Part shown: in pieces, positions 1 through 7,777 of the stretch
How the letters are laid out: every line of letters begins with the position of its first letter
Position numbering within the stretch: position 1 is the first letter of the stretch
DNA from: Myxococcota bacterium
Lineage (GTDB): Bacteria; Myxococcota_C; UBA6777
Assembly (NCBI GenBank): GCA_963169055.1
Contig: CAUJFU010000182.1
Coordinates: 1 to 11,389, forward strand
Direction of reading: 5' to 3'
DNA length: 11,389 bases
Program-made: the position numbers and the translations under genes
The notes under the pieces: generated by a model
The model's input: only the letters and a program-made list of their open reading frames with translations
What the model was told of the DNA's origin: nothing
The model's database searches: none

Positions 1-133
1 GATGTGGATGCTTTTTGCGCCTTCGTCGTATCTACTTGAATCAACACTTGTTTTTGTATCGACGATTCCTTTCGCTTTGTGTTTCGGCGCTTTACGTATG
101 GACTTTCCTTCATTGGGATGGAGCCAAGAAACC

Positions 134-1558
134 ATGAGACCCCAAGCCGCTCGTCGCTCTCAAAAATGGCCCTCGTTCTTTCGGATTATCGGGCTAATTG
201 GCCTACTTATCGCTCCTGTCGTGGTGGGCTGCAACTCCTATCCGCTACAATCTCTCCCCAACAACACTTACATCGTCCCCGAAGACGTTGGCAGCCAAGG
301 TGCCGACAAAGGCGTTGACATCCTCTTCCTTATCGATAGTTCGGGTTCGATGGCCGAGGAACAAACCAAACTTCGCAACAACTTCGAGCGCTTCATTCAA
401 GAATTGCTCAACAAAGATGTCAAAGACTTCCAGATCGGCATCCTCACCACAGACATGGACAAAGTCTTCAACCCCAACGGTTGGGGGCGTATTGTCCAAG
501 CCGATCCCAACACCCCCAAAATCATTACGTCCAGCCTCACCACCAAGCAAATCGTCGATGCCTTCACCAAAAACGCTGCCGTCGGCACCAAAGGCTCCAA
601 CTTTGAACGCCACTTTGAAGCCATCCAAGCCGCACTCAGCAAAAGCGCGTCAGGTGGTTTCGTAGATACCGATAACAAAGGCTTTTTGCGCGAAGGCTCC
701 TTGCTCGCCATCATCATCATCTCCGACGAAGACGATTGCTCGCATGAAGACAAGCTCGACGAAAAACGCACACCCGACACTTGCTTTATCCCCCCCAGCG
801 TGACGCTAACAGACGACAAAGGCAACCCTTTGATCGGCCCTGACGGCCAACCCGAAAAAGGGCAAATGGACAAACTCGTCAGCGTGAGCAAGTACATCGA
901 CTTCATCAAAAGCCTCAAACGCGAAGTAATCGTCTCTGGCTTGATCGGCGATCCCTTTGTCAACAAGCCCGGAACGCAAACCTCGATCGATCCGCAAGGT
1001 GGTTGCACACAGAATAGCGAATGTGGCACAAGTGGCGGAAAATGCGAGTATTTAACCCCTGCTCCGGTGTCAAGAAAATGCGGCGGATGTAAATCCCCAG
1101 ATGCCGATGCTGCGGGAGGTTTCCGCCTGTTTGACTTCATTTCACAAACCAGTACGGGCGATCCCAACGAACGTTGGTTCCCGATCTGCGGGGATGACAA
1201 CGGATTCCGCGAAGCTCTTTTGCGTTTCGCAGGAGCCATCATCGATCGCCTCAAAAACATCGTACTCTCGAAAAAGCCCGAAAATCCGAATGGGCTGGTC
1301 GTTCGAGTCACACAACCCAACGGTAGCGTCGAAGAGATCGCAAAAGCCCCGATAGTCGGAGATTGTAATGCCAACGGTGCCTGCGTTGGCTCCCAAGAAT
1401 GCGGACCCGCAAACAAATGTTATGGAGATGGTTGGTTGTACATTCCCCCCGCAGCAGGCAGCAACCAACACATCATCAAACTCAGCGGTGCCGCTAAACA
1501 ACAGCCCCAACCCGGGGCCAAGATCAAAGTCGTATACCTCGCAAAACCCGGCAATTGA
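134..1558 (+). CDS. Cys-rich VWA-domain outer-membrane lipoprotein, CglB-like in architecture
   Basis: Predicted surface or outer-membrane lipoprotein of 474 aa. The ATG at 134 is preferred because GGAG lies at 120-123, 10 nt upstream, and because it gives a clean lipoprotein signal: basic n-region (RRSQK), hydrophobic stretch, then VVGC with Cys33 as the lipidated residue. The frame stays open to an ATG at position 2, so a longer start is possible but would bury the signal. A VWA domain follows: the first strand ends in a MIDAS motif DxSxS (D68, S70, S72), a GTKGSNFE segment near 151-158 may supply the MIDAS Thr/Ser, and the acidic SDEDDCS lies at 197-203. The C-terminal half holds 12 cysteines (202 to 429), enough for six disulfides, and ends in a short beta-rich module (GWLYIPP ... 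KVVYL). VWA lipoproteins with SDEDDCS are common in Myxococcota. The M. xanthus gliding adhesin CglB has the same plan, and the Glt-like genes downstream make that role attractive, but orthology is inference. Confidence 0.85.
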   Translation: MRPQAARRSQKWPSFFRIIGLIGLLIAPVVVGCNSYPLQSLPNNTYIVPEDVGSQGADKGVDILFLIDSSGSMAEEQTKLRNNFERFIQELLNKDVKDFQIGILTTDMDKVFNPNGWGRIVQADPNTPKIITSSLTTKQIVDAFTKNAAVGTKGSNFERHFEAIQAALSKSASGGFVDTDNKGFLREGSLLAIIIISDEDDCSHEDKLDEKRTPDTCFIPPSVTLTDDKGNPLIGPDGQPEKGQMDKLVSVSKYIDFIKSLKREVIVSGLIGDPFVNKPGTQTSIDPQGGCTQNSECGTSGGKCEYLTPAPVSRKCGGCKSPDADAAGGFRLFDFISQTSTGDPNERWFPICGDDNGFREALLRFAGAIIDRLKNIVLSKKPENPNGLVVRVTQPNGSVEEIAKAPIVGDCNANGACVGSQECGPANKCYGDGWLYIPPAAGSNQHIIKLSGAAKQQPQPGAKIKVVYLAKPGN

Positions 1559-1842
1559 AACACATCCTCTGCGAGAACAGCAACGCCTTCCGATGCAACG
1601 GAACGATCTCATACGTCGCGGAGACCCAATCATGATGCACACTTTTTCAAAACAAGTTCCCTCATGGTTTCGCTGGCTTGCTGTGATGAGATTGCATCCA
1701 AAACACACAGGATCCCTCGATGGATCTTCTACGGATAAACCCGATTGTTCGCCATGATACGTTGTCATAGACCCCGAGAGAGCAACAAACCCCCGATCGC
1801 GCTGGTTGGCTCCTCCGAATCTTGTTCGAGTGAGGTATTGCA
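1559..1842. other. 284-bp spacer between the VWA lipoprotein and barrel genes
   Basis: No convincing gene. A 41-codon frame (1632-1757, starting MMHTFSKQVPSWF) has GGAG at 1620-1623, 8 nt before its ATG. It has no recognisable domain and is not called. A weak hairpin lies at 1709-1728 (7-bp arms including one G-T pair, 6-nt loop) with no T-run after it, so it is not a convincing terminator. The length would allow a promoter for the downstream genes, but I found no clear -35/-10 pair. Confidence 0.5.
1832..1835 (+). promoter_or_regulatory. Ribosome binding site that decides a TTG start
   Basis: GAGG lies 7 nt before the TTG at 1843. An in-frame TGA at 1831-1833 excludes any longer start, and the next in-frame candidate (TTG at 1858) would remove the basic n-region of the signal peptide. 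TTG at 1843 is therefore the best start for the barrel protein. Confidence 0.6.
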
Positions 1843-2538
1843 TTGCGCACAGAACGCTTGATCTCTTCCGTACTCCTCTCGCTATGCCTGTTGTGGTTCG
1901 GACTGCCGGCCTCTGCCGTCGCAGCCCCACTCACCGAAGATCGCGTGGACGTCTTTCAACTCAAGTCCATCACAAAGAAGCGACGCCACGAGATCAGCGG
2001 GATCTTTGCAGGTTCCATCAACGACGGTTTTATGCAAGTGATCATGGGCGGCGGAAGCTACACCTTCCACGCAACTGAATCCTTTGGATTCGAAGTGATG
2101 GGCCTGTTTGGAACAGGCTTCAACACCACCATCGTTGATCGCTTGCGTGCAGGCGAAGGAACCACCCCTGCTCCCGATGGAACGACACTCAAGATCAACC
2201 CTGACTTTGCACGGCCCCAGATCATGGCGTTTGGTAGCTTTGTTTGGACGCCTTTTCCCGGAAAGTTTCGAGCCGGCAACGCCATCGTTGATATCGACGC
2301 CTACGTCACGGCCGGTGCAGGATATATCCGCACCAACCGAAGTGATCTCTTTGGTGTAAGTTTTGGCCTCGGCATGCGATGGATGCTCGCAAGCTGGTTT
2401 TTTGTGCGCATGGATATCCGTGATTACGTTTTTAGTCAGAACTTGCTTGGCGGCAGCGTGAGCGTACTCAACCACAACCTCTTTGCAACTTTTGGCGTTG
2501 GCTTCGTGCTTCCCGTCACATCGCTCTATACCAGCTAA
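1843..2538 (+). CDS. Outer-membrane beta-barrel protein (myxobacterial OMP family, GltA/GltB-like)
   Basis: 231-aa exported protein that should form a small outer-membrane barrel. Residues 1-27 are a signal peptide (MRTERL, a hydrophobic core, then ASAVA) with cleavage near residues 27-28. It has no lipobox. The rest alternates short amphipathic strands with Gly/aromatic turns (FMQVIMGGGSYTF, FGFEVMGLFGTG, VDIDAYVTAGAGYIRT, GLGMRWMLASWFFVRMD), then IRDYVF and a final strand ending FGVGFVLP. This pattern fits the outer-membrane beta-barrel family common in Myxococcota and related bacteria, which includes GltA/GltB and NfsA/NfsB. Those systems have two such barrels next to the TPR gene, but only one is seen here. 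Placement directly before a GltC-like gene supports a role as outer-membrane base of the machine. It cannot be assigned to GltA or GltB specifically. Confidence 0.85.
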   Translation: MRTERLISSVLLSLCLLWFGLPASAVAAPLTEDRVDVFQLKSITKKRRHEISGIFAGSINDGFMQVIMGGGSYTFHATESFGFEVMGLFGTGFNTTIVDRLRAGEGTTPAPDGTTLKINPDFARPQIMAFGSFVWTPFPGKFRAGNAIVDIDAYVTAGAGYIRTNRSDLFGVSFGLGMRWMLASWFFVRMDIRDYVFSQNLLGGSVSVLNHNLFATFGVGFVLPVTSLYTS

Positions 2539-2642
2539 TCCGCACACCTCCCATGCACCAAGAACGCGCTCGCCTGTCTGCTCAACCCGTCTGTGGCGTC
2601 GGCCTTGTCCCGAGCCATTCTTGCCTATGTAAGGAAAAAAAC

Positions 2643-4346
2643 ATGATGGCACGTCCGCTTTGGAAACGATTGGCGCTGCTTTGTGGCGCGCTCATGGGCT
2701 TGGGCTTCGCTTGCCCCGCCCAAGCCCAACTCGATATCTTTGAAAACAACAACCAAGAACCTCCGGGACGTCGCGGATTCACGTTCGGCCCGATCAAACT
2801 CAACAAACAAGCCGGTAGCCGCGAGATGGCTCGTGGAAACACCTTCTACGCAGACAAAAACTACGCCGCAGCAAGCCTCATGTTTTACCGTGTCGTCAAA
2901 GACGCCGCAGGCTCCCGCTATTTCCAAGCCGCACAGTTCCAACTGGCCCTCTCCCTCTACCGCATGGGCCTGTTTCACGCTGCACTCGACTACTTCACCG
3001 ATATCATCCGCGCAGGCGCCAACCACCGCTACTTCAAACGCGCCCTCACCTACTCCATCACAGTCAGTCGAAAGCTTCAAAACGAGTCGATGTTCCTTGG
3101 AAAACTGCGCAGCTTTAATGTGAGCGACTTCCCCAATCAATATCGCGACGAATTGCTTTATCTTCTCGGAAAATACTACTACTTGCGCGAAGACCTCTCG
3201 ATCGAAAAACGCCTCCCCCTCGCTCAACGCTTGCTCAACCGCGTCCGCTCTCAAAAACCCGAATTCTACGCTCGCGCCCAATACATCCTTGGCGCGATCT
3301 ACGATACCTCCAATCGTGCGGAACTCGCAAAAAAATCAGCACAAGCCTTCAAACGCGCTGCTCGCGCCGCCATGCGCATCCAAGACAAAGAAATGCGCCA
3401 ACGCGTCTTTGAACTCGGTATCATGGGCATCGCACGCGTTCTCTACAGCGCAAAACACTTCGGCGGAGCCACCTACTGGTATCAAGCCATCCCACGCAAC
3501 AGCCCCCGTTGGCTGGATGCGCTGTTTGAAATGTCTTGGGCCTTTTTGCGCCGCGGCAAGTACGGAGAAGCGCTCGGAATCATCCATACCCTTCGCTCCC
3601 CGTACTTCAAGAACGAATACTACCCCGAGATCGGTATCATTCAAGCGGTCAGCTTTTTTGAGAGATGTCGCTACACAGAAGTCAAAAAAATCGTTCAAGA
3701 TTATCTCGCCCAAAACCGCCCACTTGTCGCTTCGCTCAACAGCTTCCTCCAACGCAACCCCAACGATGAAAAGATGTACAAGGCCCTCAAAGAACTGCGC
3801 AATCAACAAGAAGAAAAGACCAAAGTCGCAGGACTTGAGGACGATCCAAGCGAGCAAATGTTCCAGCGCATCCTCAACCTCACCTTCCGCGACAAGCCGC
3901 TCCAAGTCTTGTTCTCTTACATCAAAGAACTCGAAGGCGAACTCGCCATCATCCAGCAAAGCAGCCAAGCATGGCAACAATCCGCCATCGGCCTTGAGAT
4001 GGTAAAACGCCTCCGCGAAGAACGCGTCAAGAAGATCAAAGAAGCCGGCGCTCGCGCTCGCGAACGCATCCTCAAAGCCCAAACCGAACTCCAAGGGTTC
4101 ATCGGGCAGGCTCTCAAGATCCAATACGAAACCCTTGGTGCTCAAAAAGAACGCATCAACAAAGCCGCCAACGAATCGGGTGGCTTCACCATGCGCGTCA
4201 AAGGCCAAAAAAAGGATGGGCGTGAGTCAATCGACGTCTCTGTCTCTGTCGCTGACGATTACACCTTCTGGCCTTTTCAAAACGAATATTGGATCGATGA
4301 ACTTGGTTATTATAATTATCGCATCAAAGGTGAGTGTCATCGTTAA
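2643..4346 (+). CDS. gltC: Periplasmic TPR protein, GltC/NfsC-like
   Basis: 567-aa periplasmic scaffold protein. The frame is open from 2553, but the ATG at 2643 has AAGGA at 2631-2635 (7-nt spacing) and directly begins a signal peptide (MMARPLWKRLALL ... CPAQAQ, cleavage after residue 28). The cysteine at 24 lacks a lipobox context. Helical TPR-like repeats run from about 58 to 355 (EMARGNTFYADKNYAAASLMF, FQLALSLYRMGLFHAALDYF, FEMSWAFLRRGKYGEALGII). A charged helical region that could form a coiled coil follows at about 415-510. The end carries an aromatic motif WPFQNEYWIDELGYY (543-557). From memory this type of ending is typical of the GltC family, but I could not align it. In Myxococcus, GltC is a periplasmic TPR protein encoded beside the barrels GltA/GltB, the same context as here. 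It lies 104 bp after the barrel gene and 23 bp before the next gene, so probably in one operon with it. Confidence 0.85.
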   Translation: MMARPLWKRLALLCGALMGLGFACPAQAQLDIFENNNQEPPGRRGFTFGPIKLNKQAGSREMARGNTFYADKNYAAASLMFYRVVKDAAGSRYFQAAQFQLALSLYRMGLFHAALDYFTDIIRAGANHRYFKRALTYSITVSRKLQNESMFLGKLRSFNVSDFPNQYRDELLYLLGKYYYLREDLSIEKRLPLAQRLLNRVRSQKPEFYARAQYILGAIYDTSNRAELAKKSAQAFKRAARAAMRIQDKEMRQRVFELGIMGIARVLYSAKHFGGATYWYQAIPRNSPRWLDALFEMSWAFLRRGKYGEALGIIHTLRSPYFKNEYYPEIGIIQAVSFFERCRYTEVKKIVQDYLAQNRPLVASLNSFLQRNPNDEKMYKALKELRNQQEEKTKVAGLEDDPSEQMFQRILNLTFRDKPLQVLFSYIKELEGELAIIQQSSQAWQQSAIGLEMVKRLREERVKKIKEAGARARERILKAQTELQGFIGQALKIQYETLGAQKERINKAANESGGFTMRVKGQKKDGRESIDVSVSVADDYTFWPFQNEYWIDELGYYNYRIKGECHR

Positions 4347-4369
4347 ACTCACCAGAGGAGAAATATGTC

Positions 4370-7300
4370 ATGAGAGCGTATTCCCGTGCTATCCTTACGC
4401 TTCTCTTGGGGACAGCCCTTTTTGTTCCGCAATCGGTGGACGCAAAGTCTTACCGTGAACTGCGTAAAAAAAAGGGCATGAGCCTCAAAAGTAAGAAGCG
4501 CTCGTACGAGATCCAAGAGATCAAAAAAATGAAGGTCGCTCCCGTTGAGGACAACAAAAAACGCGGCCCCATGAAGCTCCAAGCCTTCGAGCGCTTTAAC
4601 CAAGAGCGTCAGCGCCAAATCACCGACGAACAGATCAAGTCCCTCAAAGAGATCATCGAAACCACCCCCAAAGACCAACGCGCCGACCTCTACTTCCGTC
4701 TCGCCGAACACTACTGGGAAAGCAGCAAGTACTACGACTTTGTCGGTCACCGTTATGATGACTTTCAAGGCCGCCCTGATTGGCCCGAAAAAAAGCGCCT
4801 CCAAAAACAGGCGTGGACTCGCGCCAACGAGGCCCGCAAAAAAGCCGCCACCGAATACTTCAAGATCATCAACAATTATCCCGATTATTCCCGTCTTTGC
4901 GAAGCCTATTTCTTCCTCGGCAAAAACCTGATCGAGATGAACGAAATCCAAAAAGGTCTGGGGGTTTACCGCCCATTTCTTCAAAAATTTGCGCGAACTT
5001 ATCCCAAATGTCCCTTTATTCCCAACGCCTATCTTGCGTTTGCCGAATACTACTTTGAAAAAGGGCAGGTGAAAAACGCCAAACAACAGTACGAGATGGT
5101 CTTACGCTTCCGCGACACCAGCATCTACGGCTTTGCGCTCTACAAAGTGGCGTGGTGCGATTACAACATGATTCGCTACCAAGACGCCCTCAACAAGTTT
5201 GTCGCCGTCGTCAATTACGCCCGTGATTCCGAGAACTTTAAAGGAAGCAACAGCCGCCGCCTTGCCCTGCTCAAAGAAGCCCTCCGCGACATGGTCCTTG
5301 CCTACAGCCAAGTCGGTGAAGCTGCCGACGCCGAACGCCGATTCCGCGAGATCGGTGGCGAAGATAGTTATCTCCGTATGCTCCAAAGCCTCGGTGGTAT
5401 CTATCGTTCGCAAGGAAAAACAGCCTCCATCCTCACGATCTACAACACGCTGATGCGCCTCCAACCCGATGATCCGATCACAGTCAAATACCAGCTTTAT
5501 ATCACACGCGCCGTTGACGCGGATCGCTCCAAAACAGACACCATCCGCGAAGCCACCAAACTCGGTGGCCTCGTCAAGTCTTTCAGCCAAACCAAAGCCA
5601 ACGACGAACACTACAAAGAAGCCGTATCCGAAGTCAAAACCCAACTCAACGAATACGCTCGCTATCGCCACTATGAAGCCCAAAAGACCCTTCGCCAGGA
5701 CTTTTTCGACGAAGCCCGCGAGTTTTACAAGATCTACCTCGATGTTTTCCCCAAAGACGACAACGCCTACGAGATGCGCTTTTGGTTGGCCGAGATCCAA
5801 TACAAATCCCGTCAATTCAAAGAAGCCGCAGAAAATTATATCCTTGTCTACCGAAGCAATCCAAAAGGGAAATACTCTTTCGATGCTTCTTACAACACCA
5901 TCCTTGCGTACGACTTGTTGATGAAACGAGAGCGGATCAATCCTGAAAACCTCACCGAGAAAAAAGGCGTCCAAGAGAAAAAACCTCTACCCGATATCGC
6001 CAAAAGCTTTCTTGATGCTTGCGAAGATCACATCAAATACTATCCCAAAGGCGACCGTGCGCTCGAAGTTTCCTACAAGGCCGCGCTGCTTTACTACTAC
6101 TTCAACCACTTCGACAAAGCCCTCCCCCAATTCTACTTCCTTGTCGAAAAACACCCCAAACACGAATACGCGATCTTCTCCGCGCACTTCATTCTTGACA
6201 CCTATCAGCTTCAACAAGAATGGGACAAGCTGAACAAGTCCGCATGGAAATTCTACAAAGTCCCCGAGCTTGGCGATCAAAAATTCAAAGGTGAAATGCG
6301 AAACTTGATTATCGGATCAGGGATGAAGATCTGTGAAAGTATCGTACAGCAAAAACAATATACCCCCGCAGCAGAATGTTTCTTAAAGATCGCACGTGAG
6401 TTTCCTGACAACAAAAAGCTCGGTCCCACGGCCCTCTTCAACGCATCGATCCACTACGGCAATGCCAAAGAACCCGAAAGAGCGCTGAACCTTCGCCTTG
6501 AGATGTTGGAGAAATATCCGGGTTCCCGCTTTGAAAAAGATACCGTCCTTGGACTTGCAGATCTCTACGCCAGTCGAGCAGATTTTAGCCGCGCAGCCGC
6601 ATTTTACGAACGCTACGCGAACAAATACTCCAAAGATCCCAAAATCGACGATATCATCATCCAAGCCGCACTTTTCCGCGAGGCAATGGGCGATAACGCC
6701 GCAGCGATGGCACATTACACACGATTGATGCGCATGGGCATCACTCTGATCAAAAAACGCAAGAAAAGCAAAGACGACAAAACCTTTGTCACCATCTATC
6801 TCAAGATTGCACAACACCACAAAGACAACGGCGAGTTCTCCCGTTATCGCAATATGATGGAAGAATTCGCCAAACAAGGCTACGGCTCAGCAGGACAACG
6901 ACTCCACGCCAAAATGGAAGTCGCTCGTGTATATGACCGCCAACGCTTGGTCAGCAAAGCCAAAAAAGAGTTTGAACTGATCCCTCGGCGTTACAACAAT
7001 CTGCCTGACAAAGACAAAGAAAACATCGACGCCATCGATGCTGCCGCAAATGTCCGGTTCATGGACGCCGAAAAAGACTTCGCAGAGTACCGCAAGATCC
7101 AACTCAAAGCGGGCATCTCGCAAGACGCCATGAAAAAAACCCTCCAACAAAAACTCAAAGCCTTGGAAAAAACCAGCAAAAAGTTTCAAGTCGTCGCAAA
7201 ATACAAGCATCCCGCTTGGCGGATCGCTTCTTACTTTCGAGTCGGCGAGCTTTTCCTTGACTATTCCCGCTTCATTGGCAGCGCTCCAGCCCCCGATTTT

Positions 7301-7777
7301 CGCAAAGAAGCCGAAAAGAACGTCATGGACAAACTGATCGAAGTCCTCAAGTCTCGGGGAGTTCCGTGGAGGTTCCGACGCCCCCTCGCCAGACGATTTC
7401 TTCGAGGCCCACAAGGCAAACAGTTGATGTCTAATCTTCTCGAAAAAACCAAGATGCAGTACGAAGAAAGACTTCTCAAACAATCCGCGCCTTACGAAGT
7501 CCAAGCTGTTACGTTCTACCAACGCGGCTTGCGGGTCTCTCACAACGCCAGCGTCTATAACGAATGGACCTTTAAAGCCCTCGGGCGCCTCCAAGAACTC
7601 CGTCCCAAAGACTATCACAAGTTTATCGAAGAGCGCCCCTCTGCGGGGGTGGCTGACAGCGGCTTCCGTTATAGTTCCACCTTGATGGAACAAGCACCTA
7701 CGCCGAGCGAGCCCCCCTCCAAAGGAAAAAAAGTTGCGGATGATGCCGCTTTGCGCACGAAGGAGAGTGGACAGTGA
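4370..7777 (+). CDS. gltD: Large periplasmic TPR protein, GltD/AgmU/NfsD-like
   Basis: 1135-aa protein, the largest in the window. The ATG at 4370 has GAGGAG at 4355-4360 (9-nt spacing) and starts a signal peptide (MRAYSRAILTLLLGTALFVPQSVDA, cleavage after about 25). A GTG at 4334 in the same frame would overlap the upstream gene and spoil the signal. After cleavage comes a Lys/Arg-rich segment (about 26-70). Helical TPR-type repeats then fill most of the chain (for example ADLYFRLAEHYWE near 105, CEAYFFLGKNLIEMNE near 180, and many FYERY/YFLVEKHP-like units later). The last 30 residues are a Pro/Ser/Lys-rich, probably disordered tail. AgmU/GltD of M. xanthus is likewise a very large periplasmic TPR protein needed for gliding, and NfsD is its counterpart in the spore-coat system. 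Size, export signal and position between GltC- and GltE-like genes support this call. The GltD versus NfsD branch cannot be decided here. Confidence 0.85.
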   Translation: MRAYSRAILTLLLGTALFVPQSVDAKSYRELRKKKGMSLKSKKRSYEIQEIKKMKVAPVEDNKKRGPMKLQAFERFNQERQRQITDEQIKSLKEIIETTPKDQRADLYFRLAEHYWESSKYYDFVGHRYDDFQGRPDWPEKKRLQKQAWTRANEARKKAATEYFKIINNYPDYSRLCEAYFFLGKNLIEMNEIQKGLGVYRPFLQKFARTYPKCPFIPNAYLAFAEYYFEKGQVKNAKQQYEMVLRFRDTSIYGFALYKVAWCDYNMIRYQDALNKFVAVVNYARDSENFKGSNSRRLALLKEALRDMVLAYSQVGEAADAERRFREIGGEDSYLRMLQSLGGIYRSQGKTASILTIYNTLMRLQPDDPITVKYQLYITRAVDADRSKTDTIREATKLGGLVKSFSQTKANDEHYKEAVSEVKTQLNEYARYRHYEAQKTLRQDFFDEAREFYKIYLDVFPKDDNAYEMRFWLAEIQYKSRQFKEAAENYILVYRSNPKGKYSFDASYNTILAYDLLMKRERINPENLTEKKGVQEKKPLPDIAKSFLDACEDHIKYYPKGDRALEVSYKAALLYYYFNHFDKALPQFYFLVEKHPKHEYAIFSAHFILDTYQLQQEWDKLNKSAWKFYKVPELGDQKFKGEMRNLIIGSGMKICESIVQQKQYTPAAECFLKIAREFPDNKKLGPTALFNASIHYGNAKEPERALNLRLEMLEKYPGSRFEKDTVLGLADLYASRADFSRAAAFYERYANKYSKDPKIDDIIIQAALFREAMGDNAAAMAHYTRLMRMGITLIKKRKKSKDDKTFVTIYLKIAQHHKDNGEFSRYRNMMEEFAKQGYGSAGQRLHAKMEVARVYDRQRLVSKAKKEFELIPRRYNNLPDKDKENIDAIDAAANVRFMDAEKDFAEYRKIQLKAGISQDAMKKTLQQKLKALEKTSKKFQVVAKYKHPAWRIASYFRVGELFLDYSRFIGSAPAPDFRKEAEKNVMDKLIEVLKSRGVPWRFRRPLARRFLRGPQGKQLMSNLLEKTKMQYEERLLKQSAPYEVQAVTFYQRGLRVSHNASVYNEWTFKALGRLQELRPKDYHKFIEERPSAGVADSGFRYSSTLMEQAPTPSEPPSKGKKVADDAALRTKESGQ
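7760..7765 (+). promoter_or_regulatory. Ribosome binding site favouring the GTG start of the GltE-like gene
   Basis: AAGGAG inside the end of the GltD-like gene sits 8 nt before the GTG at 7774 but 17 nt before the ATG at 7783. Spacing therefore favours GTG, which gives a GTGA overlap with the upstream stop codon and suggests translational coupling. Confidence 0.6.

Noticed and set aside
2-133. Extension of the VWA lipoprotein frame to the left edge
   Set aside because: It would put about 44 residues before a normal lipoprotein signal peptide. The ATG at 134 has its own ribosome binding site. An upstream start or upstream gene end cannot be fully excluded.
397-1416. 339-codon minus-strand open frame opposite the VWA gene
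   Set aside because: It lies wholly antisense to a gene with clear lipobox and VWA motifs. Its Ser/Pro-rich translation has no domain and no sensible start context.
1709-1728. Hairpin after the VWA gene as an intrinsic terminator
   Set aside because: The stem includes a G-T pair and no T-run follows.
3289-4005. 238-codon + frame inside the GltC-like gene
   Set aside because: Shadow in another frame of a well-supported TPR gene, with Ser/Lys/Pro-rich composition typical of a frame-shifted reading.
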